From positions 108,170 through 172,169 of the forward strand of contig CAKONZ010000001.1 in assembly GCA_934098525.1 (NCBI GenBank): a stretch of 64,000 nt of DNA. The letters run 5' to 3'. The position numbers and the translations under genes are program-made. Shown here piece after piece: positions 49,263 through 56,603 of the stretch. The stretch comes from an uncultured Bacilli bacterium. Its GTDB lineage: Bacteria > Bacillota_I > Bacilli_A > RF39 > UBA660. A model generated the notes under the pieces. It saw only the letters and a program-made list of their open reading frames with translations. It made no database searches and was not told where the DNA came from. Numbering within the stretch: the first letter of the stretch is position 1; the number at the start of each line of letters is the position of its first letter.

Positions 49263-50145
49263 ATTCTTCGTTAGCTTTTACTTTTTTATATACTAGGTAT
49301 CCTGTTTCAATCATTAATATAAGCGCTAAAACTATACATAATACTATCCAAGATGTATTTGATGTTTTTTCACATTCATTACAAGATACAGTATCTGTTA
49401 TACTAGGACAATTTCTGTCTTTGCTTTCTAGTTTATTTTTTAATTCTGTTAAACGTTTTTGTAAATCAGTTTTTTCATTACAGTCTTTTAATGCTGTTAC
49501 AGCGTTGTTTGCAGCGTTGAAATCATCTATTTTATAGCTTTCTTCTGCTTTTTTTACTAATGCTTCAGCATCACTAATAGCTTTCTTTAATTCTTCTTGT
49601 TCTTTCTTTTCTTGCTCTTCTTTTGCTTTTCTAGCTGCTTCTTCTCGGGCTTTTCTTTCAGCTTCTGTTAAGACTTTTGTTGGAGTTGGATTTGGGTTTT
49701 CTGGTTGTTTTGGTTGTTCTTTTACTGTTATATTATAAGAATTTGAATTGGCATAAGCAGTAACTCCTTCAACTGTTGCTTCAACATTTGAAACTGTTAC
49801 TGTACCTGATCCTACTTGATTACCTTTTACTGTTATTACTAATACAGTTGAACCACTGTTAACACCATTTAATGAATACATCATATATCTATTACCATTT
49901 TGAGCCATTACTGATAAACCACTACCTGCTGATACGTTTGTAACAGTTATATTACCTGATGCTTGATATGAGATGTCTACTCCTTTAATTAAGTCACTTG
50001 CTGACATATTTACGTATATGTTAGTTGTTTCTCCTACTTTAATTGTATTACTTCCACCCATAGAAACAGAAGCAGATGATGCAAATACATTAGGTATAAA
50101 TACTAAACTGCATATTAATAAAATTAACATTTTTATTTTTTTCAT
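49261..50145 (-). CDS. Membrane-anchored surface protein with cohesin-type domain
   Basis: 294 residues, AGGAGG site. Signal peptide 1-22. A beta-sandwich domain of about 120 residues (SASVSMGGSNTIKVGETTNI, KGVDISYQASGNITVTNV, GSTVLVITVKG) has the pattern of cohesin or cohesin-like domains, which bind dockerins. Then a Pro-rich spacer, a charged coiled coil (about 160-240), a Cys-containing stretch (CPSITDTVSCNECEK) and a C-terminal transmembrane helix (about 264-284) with a basic end. The gene directly upstream, 8 bases away, encodes a dockerin, so the two products probably bind each other at the cell surface. Confidence 0.82.
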   Translation of the reverse strand: MKKIKMLILLICSLVFIPNVFASSASVSMGGSNTIKVGETTNIYVNMSASDLIKGVDISYQASGNITVTNVSAGSGLSVMAQNGNRYMMYSLNGVNSGSTVLVITVKGNQVGSGTVTVSNVEATVEGVTAYANSNSYNITVKEQPKQPENPNPTPTKVLTEAERKAREEAARKAKEEQEKKEQEELKKAISDAEALVKKAEESYKIDDFNAANNAVTALKDCNEKTDLQKRLTELKNKLESKDRNCPSITDTVSCNECEKTSNTSWIVLCIVLALILMIETGYLVYKKVKANEE

Positions 50146-50153
50146 AATTCCTC

Positions 50154-51581
50154 CTATTTAAATATCTTATCGCATAATTTTACAACATCTGTTATGTCAT
50201 ATACATTATTGTTATCAATATCTGCTGCTATTTTTTGAATATTGTCTAATTCTATTTTTCCAAATATTTTATCACTTAGTTTTACAACGTCTGTTATGTC
50301 TAATCTTCCTGTTGGTGCTATATCCCCTTTTACAACAATTGTATATTGGCTAATAACTTGATCATTATAGTTTATATTTATTTTTGATAATGTACCTATA
50401 TTAGAACCATATAAATTATCGTAAGAAAGAGTTCCATAATCAGCTTTTAATCTGTTAATAAAATTATTTGAATTCAAGTCTGTTTGATTGTAAATAATTA
50501 ATTTGTTTTCATGATCAATATTAATATATGTTCTATCACTTGCTTTTTTTACATCTAAATATGTATATAAAAGCAAATATGATTTAGTGTATTCTATTGC
50601 TTCATCTAATCTATTATTTATTTTTGTTTGAGCTTTATTAGCATATGTTTGTAATTCATTTATTTTAATATGACTTACTACTTCTTGATATTTGCTGTTT
50701 GCATCTTGTTTAACTGAAGTTATTTCATCTATTATATTATAAAGTTTTGAGTTCCTTTGTAATATACTTTCTGGATTAGAAATATCTGTATCATTAACTA
50801 TGATAGTTATTTTATCATCTAATATAGATTGTAATTTAGCTTCAGCTTTATCATATAGTGCATTGCCATCTGTTTTTATTCTTGAATAAAAGTCAGAAAA
50901 ATAATTTTTTACTTCATAGCTTTCTAAGTCGTATTTGTTATATATATCTTGCCAAGAATTTAATCTATTATCATATTTATTTAATAAACTATTTGCGGCG
51001 TCATATTTGTCCATTACTTTATTGTAAAAATCTTTACAGTCTGCATATGTTGTAAAGCTATTTATTTTACTTTCTGCCTCATTATAATACATATCATAAT
51101 ATAAGTCTAGTAAACTTTTAATTGATGGTTTTAAATTTCTTCCTGTTACTTTTATTTGATAAAATAAATCAGAACTACCAGGAACTCCATTATCAGCATG
51201 GGCATTTAAATATTCTTCTGCCATATCCATGGAATCTTTAATGTAGTTTAATTTTTCTACTAATTCTGGTTTAATTGCCTCTAATGATGAAGATGCAGCA
51301 GAATATCCTTTGTTTGATAATTCCCTGATTACTATATTAATATTTGTTTCATAATCAGATCCTAATGAATCAATAAAATTTTTGTTCATTAATGATTTTG
51401 TTGTATCTTTGTAATTATTTGACCATGTAGTCAAAAGACCAATTACATCTTTTGCTTTTGTCTCTGATGCTGTTACGCGATTTATTATGTCTTGTTCTGT
51501 GTATTCATTAGCACTTACTTTTACTGTAAATACAGAAAAAAGCATTAATATTGTTAACAATAAACTTGTTATCTTTTTCAT
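50154..51581 (-). CDS. Secreted protein with C-terminal dockerin
   Basis: 475 residues, AGGAGG site. Signal peptide about 1-24. A helical, coiled-coil-rich body (about 25-340) of unknown fold; a beta region around 345-415 (DVKKASDRTYINIDHENKLIIY...). A dockerin occupies 419-475: two repeats ending in ITDVVKLSDKIFG and ITDVVKLCDKIFK. The second calcium loop DIDNNNVYDITD keeps Asp1, Asp3, Asn5 and Asp12; the first keeps Asp1 and Asp12 but has Ala3 and Thr5. No carbohydrase domain is recognised. First gene of a pair with the cohesin protein. Confidence 0.82.
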   Translation of the reverse strand: MKKITSLLLTILMLFSVFTVKVSANEYTEQDIINRVTASETKAKDVIGLLTTWSNNYKDTTKSLMNKNFIDSLGSDYETNINIVIRELSNKGYSAASSSLEAIKPELVEKLNYIKDSMDMAEEYLNAHADNGVPGSSDLFYQIKVTGRNLKPSIKSLLDLYYDMYYNEAESKINSFTTYADCKDFYNKVMDKYDAANSLLNKYDNRLNSWQDIYNKYDLESYEVKNYFSDFYSRIKTDGNALYDKAEAKLQSILDDKITIIVNDTDISNPESILQRNSKLYNIIDEITSVKQDANSKYQEVVSHIKINELQTYANKAQTKINNRLDEAIEYTKSYLLLYTYLDVKKASDRTYINIDHENKLIIYNQTDLNSNNFINRLKADYGTLSYDNLYGSNIGTLSKININYNDQVISQYTIVVKGDIAPTGRLDITDVVKLSDKIFGKIELDNIQKIAADIDNNNVYDITDVVKLCDKIFK

Positions 51582-51648
51582 TCTTAACTCCTCCTATGAT
51601 TAATATTTTATATCTTTTTTTTATATTAAACAAGGAAAAAAGTCAAAT

Positions 51649-51732
51649 TTATTTAAATTTTGTTAAGTTTTCATCTTCTTTACTAGCTATTCTTAATGCT
51701 GAGTATAAAAATAATAATAATATTATCATCAT
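51649..51732 (-). CDS. Possible 27-residue membrane peptide
   Basis: A small frame MMIILLLFLYSALRIASKED then ENLTKFK, stop TAA. One hydrophobic helix and a charged tail, preceded by AAAAAGGAGAA (5 bases before the second ATG) and by TTGTAA-N16-TACAAT. It fills most of the 242-base gap between the dockerin gene and the membrane protein at 51824. Similar-sized single-helix peptides occur in spore formers. Could also be chance. Confidence 0.35.
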   Translation of the reverse strand: MMIILLLFLYSALRIASKEDENLTKFK

Positions 51733-51803
51733 TTCTCCTTTTTTTATTTATATTGTATTATTATTTTTATGCTTTACAAAATGGGCTTTTTTATTTATTG
51801 ATT

Positions 51804-51839
51804 TTAAAAAAAGAACTAAATTTTTAATTTTTAGTTCTT
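51804..51839 (-). terminator. Terminator of the EPS-sortase operon
   Basis: Minus strand AAGAACTAAA-...-TTTAGTTCTT followed by seven Ts, at the stop of the 51824 gene. Confidence 0.88.
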
Positions 51840-52567
51840 GAATTTATAATTTTATTAAGTAGTATTAATATCATTATTAATAAACCTATAATAAATAATT
51901 TATTTTCTATATTATATAATATTTTTAAGAAATAATTTGTAAAGTAAGTGTTACTATAAACAAAGTTTTTAAAAATATTAAATAAAGTTAGTAATACTTT
52001 AGGCATAATTAACGTTATACTTAGCGCTAACATACTTATTTTATGATAATAGATATTTTTATTTATTAGTAATAATACTATTGATGTAAAAAATGTTATT
52101 AATACAAGTATTATTGATAGATATAATGATTGATTATTGTTTAAATATAATTTATTTATAATTCTATATTCTTTTATAGGAAAGATATTTTTTTGATATA
52201 TTTCATCTATTTTTTTTGTGTATTTATCTTTTGATTCTTTAGAGATATCATATTTTTCTATTATTTTATATAACTTATCATAATGTGATATTTCTGTTTC
52301 TTTGTCTTTTAATAAAGTATTAATGTCTTTTATTATCATACTTTTATTAAAGTAATTGTTATATTCTTTACTTAAATTTTCATCTATTACTATTGTATCT
52401 ATTTTTTTATTTATATTTGTTAATGCATTTTCATAATAGTTTGTTTTATCCAGTATATTTTTAGTTTGTTTTATGCTTAATTCATTATTAAATATAAGAA
52501 TAGACACTATTAATAGAGATGATAGATATATTATGAATGATAATATATAACTTAATGTTTTTTTCAT
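51824..52567 (-). CDS. Hypothetical membrane protein, last gene of the EPS-sortase operon
   Basis: 247 residues from ATG 52567 (AGGTGAA site). One N-terminal helix (about 5-27), a helical outside region (30-140) and three or four C-terminal transmembrane helices (about 147-170, 178-200 and 225-242). No recognised family or catalytic motif. It begins one base after the sortase stop, so the two are translationally linked, and it may assist that sortase or the polymer export machinery. Own terminator follows. Confidence 0.68.
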   Translation of the reverse strand: MKKTLSYILSFIIYLSSLLIVSILIFNNELSIKQTKNILDKTNYYENALTNINKKIDTIVIDENLSKEYNNYFNKSMIIKDINTLLKDKETEISHYDKLYKIIEKYDISKESKDKYTKKIDEIYQKNIFPIKEYRIINKLYLNNNQSLYLSIILVLITFFTSIVLLLINKNIYYHKISMLALSITLIMPKVLLTLFNIFKNFVYSNTYFTNYFLKILYNIENKLFIIGLLIMILILLNKIINSRTKN

Positions 52568-52568
52568 A

Positions 52569-53717
52569 TTATTCACCTACCCATTTTTCTTCTATTAATG
52601 AGAAGAATACTACTAATCTTTTATCTCCATAAAAGGAAGTGTTAGGATAACAAGTGTAGGCAATTAATGAAGAGGAATTTTCTAATATTTCTGTTTCTTT
52701 TGCTGAGACGATTGTACTTCCTATTACAGAATATGTAAATGTTGCATAGTCGGTTTCAATTGTTATTTTGTCATTTGTTTTTAGAGATGATAAGTTTTTA
52801 AATAATTTTGTATTGTGTCCAGATATTATTGTTGTCTTACCTTCTCCTGGAAAAGCACTGTTGTTACTTTGACCTATTCCTTTTTTTAATATTTCTTTAG
52901 TATCACCAAAGTATAGTTTTTCTTCTTCTTTGTTTATTATAACTTTTCCATAAGATGTTCCATATGTTGGATATGATATTATGTTCTTTTTGTTTACTTG
53001 TATTTTTTTTGATATTGTTTCTTTTTCGTTTATGTTCATTAGTGATATGGTGTCTAAGGCTATACTTATTTGATCTTTAAATATTAGTAATGTTGGGATA
53101 ATAAGTATTAATATATACATGATACTTGTTATTAATGGACTTTTAATTTTTAATATTTTTGTAATAATACAGATAATTAATAACATTATGGTGATAGATA
53201 TTGTTATTATTAAAGTTTTATTTGGCCCAACATAATTTAATTCATCATCCATACTTATTACACTGGAAATGTTGCCATTTTCATAAAATTTTATTTCATT
53301 GTTTGATGAGTCCACTACTATGTTTATATTGTCTTTTTTTGTGTCTTCAGAGTTGCTTTTTTTACTTGAATTGATTATTAAACTGTTTGTATTTTTATAA
53401 AGAGCATATAGTTCCTGTTTAACACTATTTGGAATTGCTGCTTTTTGTTCTACTGAACATACATTATAACTTTCTATTATACTTTTAGCGTAACTAATAT
53501 TGTTATAAATAGTGGTTAGATCTTTATCTGAAACATCTCTTTCATTTAATAATCTTGTATAAGTTGCTTTTGTTCCATTTATTAAGGCTGAGGTTTTTTT
53601 ATCACATGTAGTAATTGATGATGATAATGATATAATATCTTCTTTTGTGTAAGCTTTTACTTCGAAACTTATTGTTATTAATATTAGAAATATTAATACT
53701 TTTATTATTTTTTTCAT
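52569..53717 (-). CDS. Sortase (class D/E-like) in the EPS operon
   Basis: 382 residues. Signal-like N-terminus (1-22), an outside helical segment with two Cys, two transmembrane helices around residues 160-205, then the sortase barrel (about 245-382): SYPTYGTSYGKVIINK, GEGKTTIISGHN with His301, LIAYTCYP with Cys356 and DKRLVVFF with Arg367. All three catalytic residues are present; the usual TLxTC reads IAYTC. Overlaps cpsB by 4 bases and leads into the membrane protein, hence part of the wzz-cpsD-cpsB transcript. The substrate is unknown. Confidence 0.83.
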   Translation of the reverse strand: MKKIIKVLIFLILITISFEVKAYTKEDIISLSSSITTCDKKTSALINGTKATYTRLLNERDVSDKDLTTIYNNISYAKSIIESYNVCSVEQKAAIPNSVKQELYALYKNTNSLIINSSKKSNSEDTKKDNINIVVDSSNNEIKFYENGNISSVISMDDELNYVGPNKTLIITISITIMLLIICIITKILKIKSPLITSIMYILILIIPTLLIFKDQISIALDTISLMNINEKETISKKIQVNKKNIISYPTYGTSYGKVIINKEEEKLYFGDTKEILKKGIGQSNNSAFPGEGKTTIISGHNTKLFKNLSSLKTNDKITIETDYATFTYSVIGSTIVSAKETEILENSSSLIAYTCYPNTSFYGDKRLVVFFSLIEEKWVGE

Positions 53718-54454
53718 CTGATTTTTTCTCCTAAAATATTTTTGGTTTTAACTATTTTATTAATAGTAATTTTTTCATTATTTATTATTTTATTAAAATT
53801 AATGTCTGTTATTTCTTTTTGATAGTTGATGTCAATAATTTTATTTAATTTGTCTAAACATTCTTCTATATTTATATAATGTCCATGATTATCTGTTCCT
53901 AAAACATCTATCATATGTTTTTTTAATAATAGTGTTAAATTTTTTTTGGCATTTGTACCATATTTACCTACTAGAGAAGTAATGTTTCCTTGAAGTAGAC
54001 ATCCTATGTCTTTTAAGTAAATGAAATCTTCTAGGTTTAAATAATGATATCTTTCAGGATGGGCTATGATTGGGATATATCCTTTATCTCTTAAATTAAA
54101 GATGATATTATTTGCGTATTCTAGTTTTTCTGTTAATGGGAATTCTATTAATAGATATTTTGTATTGTTTATTGTTGATATTTCATCTTTTTGAATAAGT
54201 TCTATTAAGTTATTATCAATATAAGATTCTTGTCCTAAATAAAGTTTTATTTTAGTGTGTTTTTGAAGTTTTTTTAATAATGATTGTTTTGTTTTATTAT
54301 TACTATTATAATTTGTTCCTTCTATGTAATGAGGAGTTACAACTATATCTGTAACCCCTCCTTTTTCTAAAATATTTAATATTTTTATGCTTTGTTCTAA
54401 TGAAGTAGATCCATCATCTATACCATATAATAGATGATTATGTATGTCTTTCAT
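53714..54454 (-). CDS. cpsB: Tyrosine-protein phosphatase CpsB/YwqE (PHP family)
   Basis: Manganese-dependent phosphatase that removes phosphate from the BY-kinase encoded just upstream. 246 residues. PHP metal motifs: DIHNHLLYGIDDGS at the start, VVTPHYIEG, LIEFPL, IIAHPERYHYL and LGTDNHGH. Overlaps cpsD by one base (TAATG) and the sortase by 4. Confidence 0.92.
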   Translation of the reverse strand: MKDIHNHLLYGIDDGSTSLEQSIKILNILEKGGVTDIVVTPHYIEGTNYNSNNKTKQSLLKKLQKHTKIKLYLGQESYIDNNLIELIQKDEISTINNTKYLLIEFPLTEKLEYANNIIFNLRDKGYIPIIAHPERYHYLNLEDFIYLKDIGCLLQGNITSLVGKYGTNAKKNLTLLLKKHMIDVLGTDNHGHYINIEECLDKLNKIIDINYQKEITDINFNKIINNEKITINKIVKTKNILGEKIR

Positions 54455-55119
54455 TAATTATAATATTTATTATAATAGTATTTGTCTTTAGTTCTTTCCA
54501 TTCTGTTCATTACAATACCTGCTATTTTTATTTCAGATGTTTCTAAAGCTTTCTTTGTTGTTTGTAGTAGGTCAATTGGTGTTTTTTTATAACGACTTAC
54601 TATGATTGCTTCGTCTGCTAAGGTTGCAAGTACTAATGAATCAGTAACGGCATTAACAGGTGGACAATCTAGTATGATTAAATCATATTCTTTCTTCAAA
54701 ATTTCTAATAATTCTTTATTTTTGTCTGACCCTAATAATTCACTTGGATTAGGTGGTATTATTCCTGCTGGTATTACCCATAAGTTTTCTACTTTTGTTT
54801 TATGAATATAATTTTTATAGTTATTGATATCATCTATTAAAAGATTAGATAATCCTTTTTCATCTTTAATATCAAATATACCATTTTGTCTACCTTTTCT
54901 TAAATCACAATCAATTAATAATACTTTAAGATTGTTTAAAGCAAAGGCTGCAGAAAGGTTAGCAGAAATAAAGCTTTTTCCTTCTCCTGGTACTGAACTT
55001 GTAATTATGATTGTTTTTACATCGTTGTTTACAAATGTAAATTGGACATTTGTTCTTAAAGTTCTTATTGCTTCTGAAACTGATGATTTTGGTTTGTCAA
55101 ATATTACTAAATCTTTCAT
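54454..55119 (-). CDS. cpsD: BY-family tyrosine kinase CpsD/YwqD
   Basis: Autophosphorylating kinase that controls capsule/EPS polymer export with a Wzz-type membrane partner. 221 residues. Walker A SVPGEGKSF, Walker A' VLLIDCDLRKGR, Walker B LIILDCPPV, and a C-terminal tyrosine cluster (DKYYYNKYYN) that is the phosphorylation tail. Split from its membrane activator, the Gram-positive arrangement. One-base overlaps with both neighbours. Confidence 0.95.
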   Translation of the reverse strand: MKDLVIFDKPKSSVSEAIRTLRTNVQFTFVNNDVKTIIITSSVPGEGKSFISANLSAAFALNNLKVLLIDCDLRKGRQNGIFDIKDEKGLSNLLIDDINNYKNYIHKTKVENLWVIPAGIIPPNPSELLGSDKNKELLEILKKEYDLIILDCPPVNAVTDSLVLATLADEAIIVSRYKKTPIDLLQTTKKALETSEIKIAGIVMNRMERTKDKYYYNKYYN

Positions 55120-55787
55120 TATTTACTACCTCCTGTTTGAGGAATAGAACCAATTACAGGTAATTTTAATTTTTCTTCAACTGTTTCTTTATCTTTTATT
55201 GTGTTGTCAAAATAATAAATTATAAATACTGTACCACATCCTAGTATAAATCCTATTAATATACTTAATATAATTTGTTTTACAATATTGATATTATATG
55301 GAGTTTTACTAGCTTCTGCTTTGTCTACTACTCCGATATTTTTGATATTATAATAGTATTCTACTTCTTTATTTACAAATACATCTGCTATTTCATTAGC
55401 TATATCACGAGCTACATAACTATTTTTATCTGTTATTATTATTTTTAAAAGATTAGTGTCATTTACACTTTCTACTTGTATTTTTGATATTAATTTTTCT
55501 GGTGAATAAGGTAAATTTAGATTTTTTATTACTTGTTTAGCTATTTTTTTACTTTTAATTAACTCCCTATAATCATCAACTAAATTATTATTTAAGTTTA
55601 TATCATTGTTAGTGATACTACCACTTTCTTTTGTTAGTAAAATTGTTGTATAACTTTTATACATTGGTTTTTGAATTACTGCTGTATATAAAGCTCCAAA
55701 TAATAAGAATACTAATGTAAATGCTATTACTATTCCTATTTTAGAAGCAAAATATTTAGACATGTCTTTCAAATTGATTTCTTCCAT
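55119..55787 (-). CDS. Polysaccharide chain-length regulator / BY-kinase activator (Wzz/CpsC-like)
   Basis: 222 residues, AGGAGG site. Two transmembrane helices (about 17-37 and 170-192) flank an outside domain (YKSYTTILLTKES, VESVNDTNLLKIIITDKNS, ANEIADVFVNKE). The cytoplasmic end has LKLPVIGSIPQTGG, the segment that activates CpsD. First gene of wzz-cpsD-cpsB-sortase-membrane protein, with its own promoter. Confidence 0.92.
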   Translation of the reverse strand: MEEINLKDMSKYFASKIGIVIAFTLVFLLFGALYTAVIQKPMYKSYTTILLTKESGSITNNDINLNNNLVDDYRELIKSKKIAKQVIKNLNLPYSPEKLISKIQVESVNDTNLLKIIITDKNSYVARDIANEIADVFVNKEVEYYYNIKNIGVVDKAEASKTPYNINIVKQIILSILIGFILGCGTVFIIYYFDNTIKDKETVEEKLKLPVIGSIPQTGGSK

Positions 55788-55814
55788 AACTTCCTCCTTA
55801 ATGTAACTATGTTA

Positions 55815-55842
55815 ATTATAACAAAAATAGAAAAAAATGCAA
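55815..55842 (-). promoter_or_regulatory. Promoter of the EPS-control/sortase operon
   Basis: Minus strand TTGCAT (55837-55842), 16-base spacer ending TGT, TATAAT (55815-55820): an extended -10 promoter, 28 bases before the start. Confidence 0.8.
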
Positions 55843-55854
55843 TATTCTTGACAT

Positions 55855-55876
55855 TTAAAAAAGCAGAATTCTGCTA
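55855..55876 (-). terminator. Terminator of the glycosyltransferase-vanZ cluster
   Basis: Minus strand AGCAGAA/TTCTGCT palindrome followed by six Ts, directly after vanZ. Confidence 0.82.
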
Positions 55877-56308
55877 TTTCTTTTTGTTTATAATGTTATA
55901 TATATTTATTCCTATAAAAGAACCTGCTGTATCTATTAATACATCTTTAAATTCTCCTGATCTACCTATTATAAATAGTTGATGTATTTCATCACTTAAA
56001 GCATATAAAAAACATAATGTTATAGAAACTAAAATTTTTGTTTTTATATTATATTCACTTATTGTAGAAAGCATTAGTACTCCTAGTACTAAATATATTG
56101 TAAAATGAGCAAGTTTTCTTGTTATTAAACCATATTTTTTTATTAATTGTTCTTTTTTTTCGGTATTTATATCTTTATAAAAAATTGTTATTGTTTTTTC
56201 TAAAAAACTATTACTTAGTTTACCAGATTCTTTTGCAGGTTGGTTTGAAAATAAGAATATTATAATCATCCATATTATTAATAGAGTGTATTTTATTATT
56301 TTTTTCAT
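55874..56308 (-). CDS. VanZ-like membrane protein
   Basis: 144 residues from ATG 56308; an in-frame ATG 15 bases earlier also exists. Four transmembrane helices; IFLFSNQPAKESGKLS after helix 1, RKLAHFTIYLVLG and DEIHQLFIIGRSGEFKDVLIDTAGSFIG match the VanZ family (teicoplanin-resistance and surface-polymer-associated proteins, biochemical role unclear). No ribosome site: it starts one base after the stop of the remnant at 56310, suggesting coupled translation. Last in the glycosyltransferase cluster. Confidence 0.85.
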   Translation of the reverse strand: MKKIIKYTLLIIWMIIIFLFSNQPAKESGKLSNSFLEKTITIFYKDINTEKKEQLIKKYGLITRKLAHFTIYLVLGVLMLSTISEYNIKTKILVSITLCFLYALSDEIHQLFIIGRSGEFKDVLIDTAGSFIGINIYNIINKKK

Positions 56309-56309
56309 T

Positions 56310-56600
56310 TTATTTATTTGCATATTTTTCTATTATTGCATCTACTATTCTTTTACTTGCTTTTCCATCTCCATATGGGTTAGATGCTTTACTCATTTTT
56401 TCATATTCTTTTGTGTCTGTTAAAAGTTTTTTAGCTTCTTTATATATTGTTTCTTCATCTTTTTCTCCATACATGAAAGTTTCAGGATTAGCAGTTATAA
56501 TAAATTCTTTTTTACTGTTTTTTAGATTTGTTTTTAGTTCGTTGAAGAAGTTTTCTTTGCTTTCTTTATACAGTCTTTTAAAATAATTTTTCGTACTCTA
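56310..56600 (-). pseudogene. Chimeric remnant: WecG/TagA-like piece joined to the end of UDP-GlcNAc 2-epimerase
   Basis: An open frame of 97 codons without a usable start, directly after the stop of the 56604 gene. The first half ends EFIITANPETFM, typical of the N-terminal region of WecG/TagA/CpsF glycosyltransferases. The second half, YGEKDEETIYKEAKKLLTD and MSKASNPYGDGKASKRIVD, is the unmistakable C-terminus of UDP-N-acetylglucosamine 2-epimerase. Looks like a deletion fusing two former cluster genes. The frame has stayed open and abuts vanZ, so it may still be read for coupling. Confidence 0.65.
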
Positions 56601-56603
56601 CAC

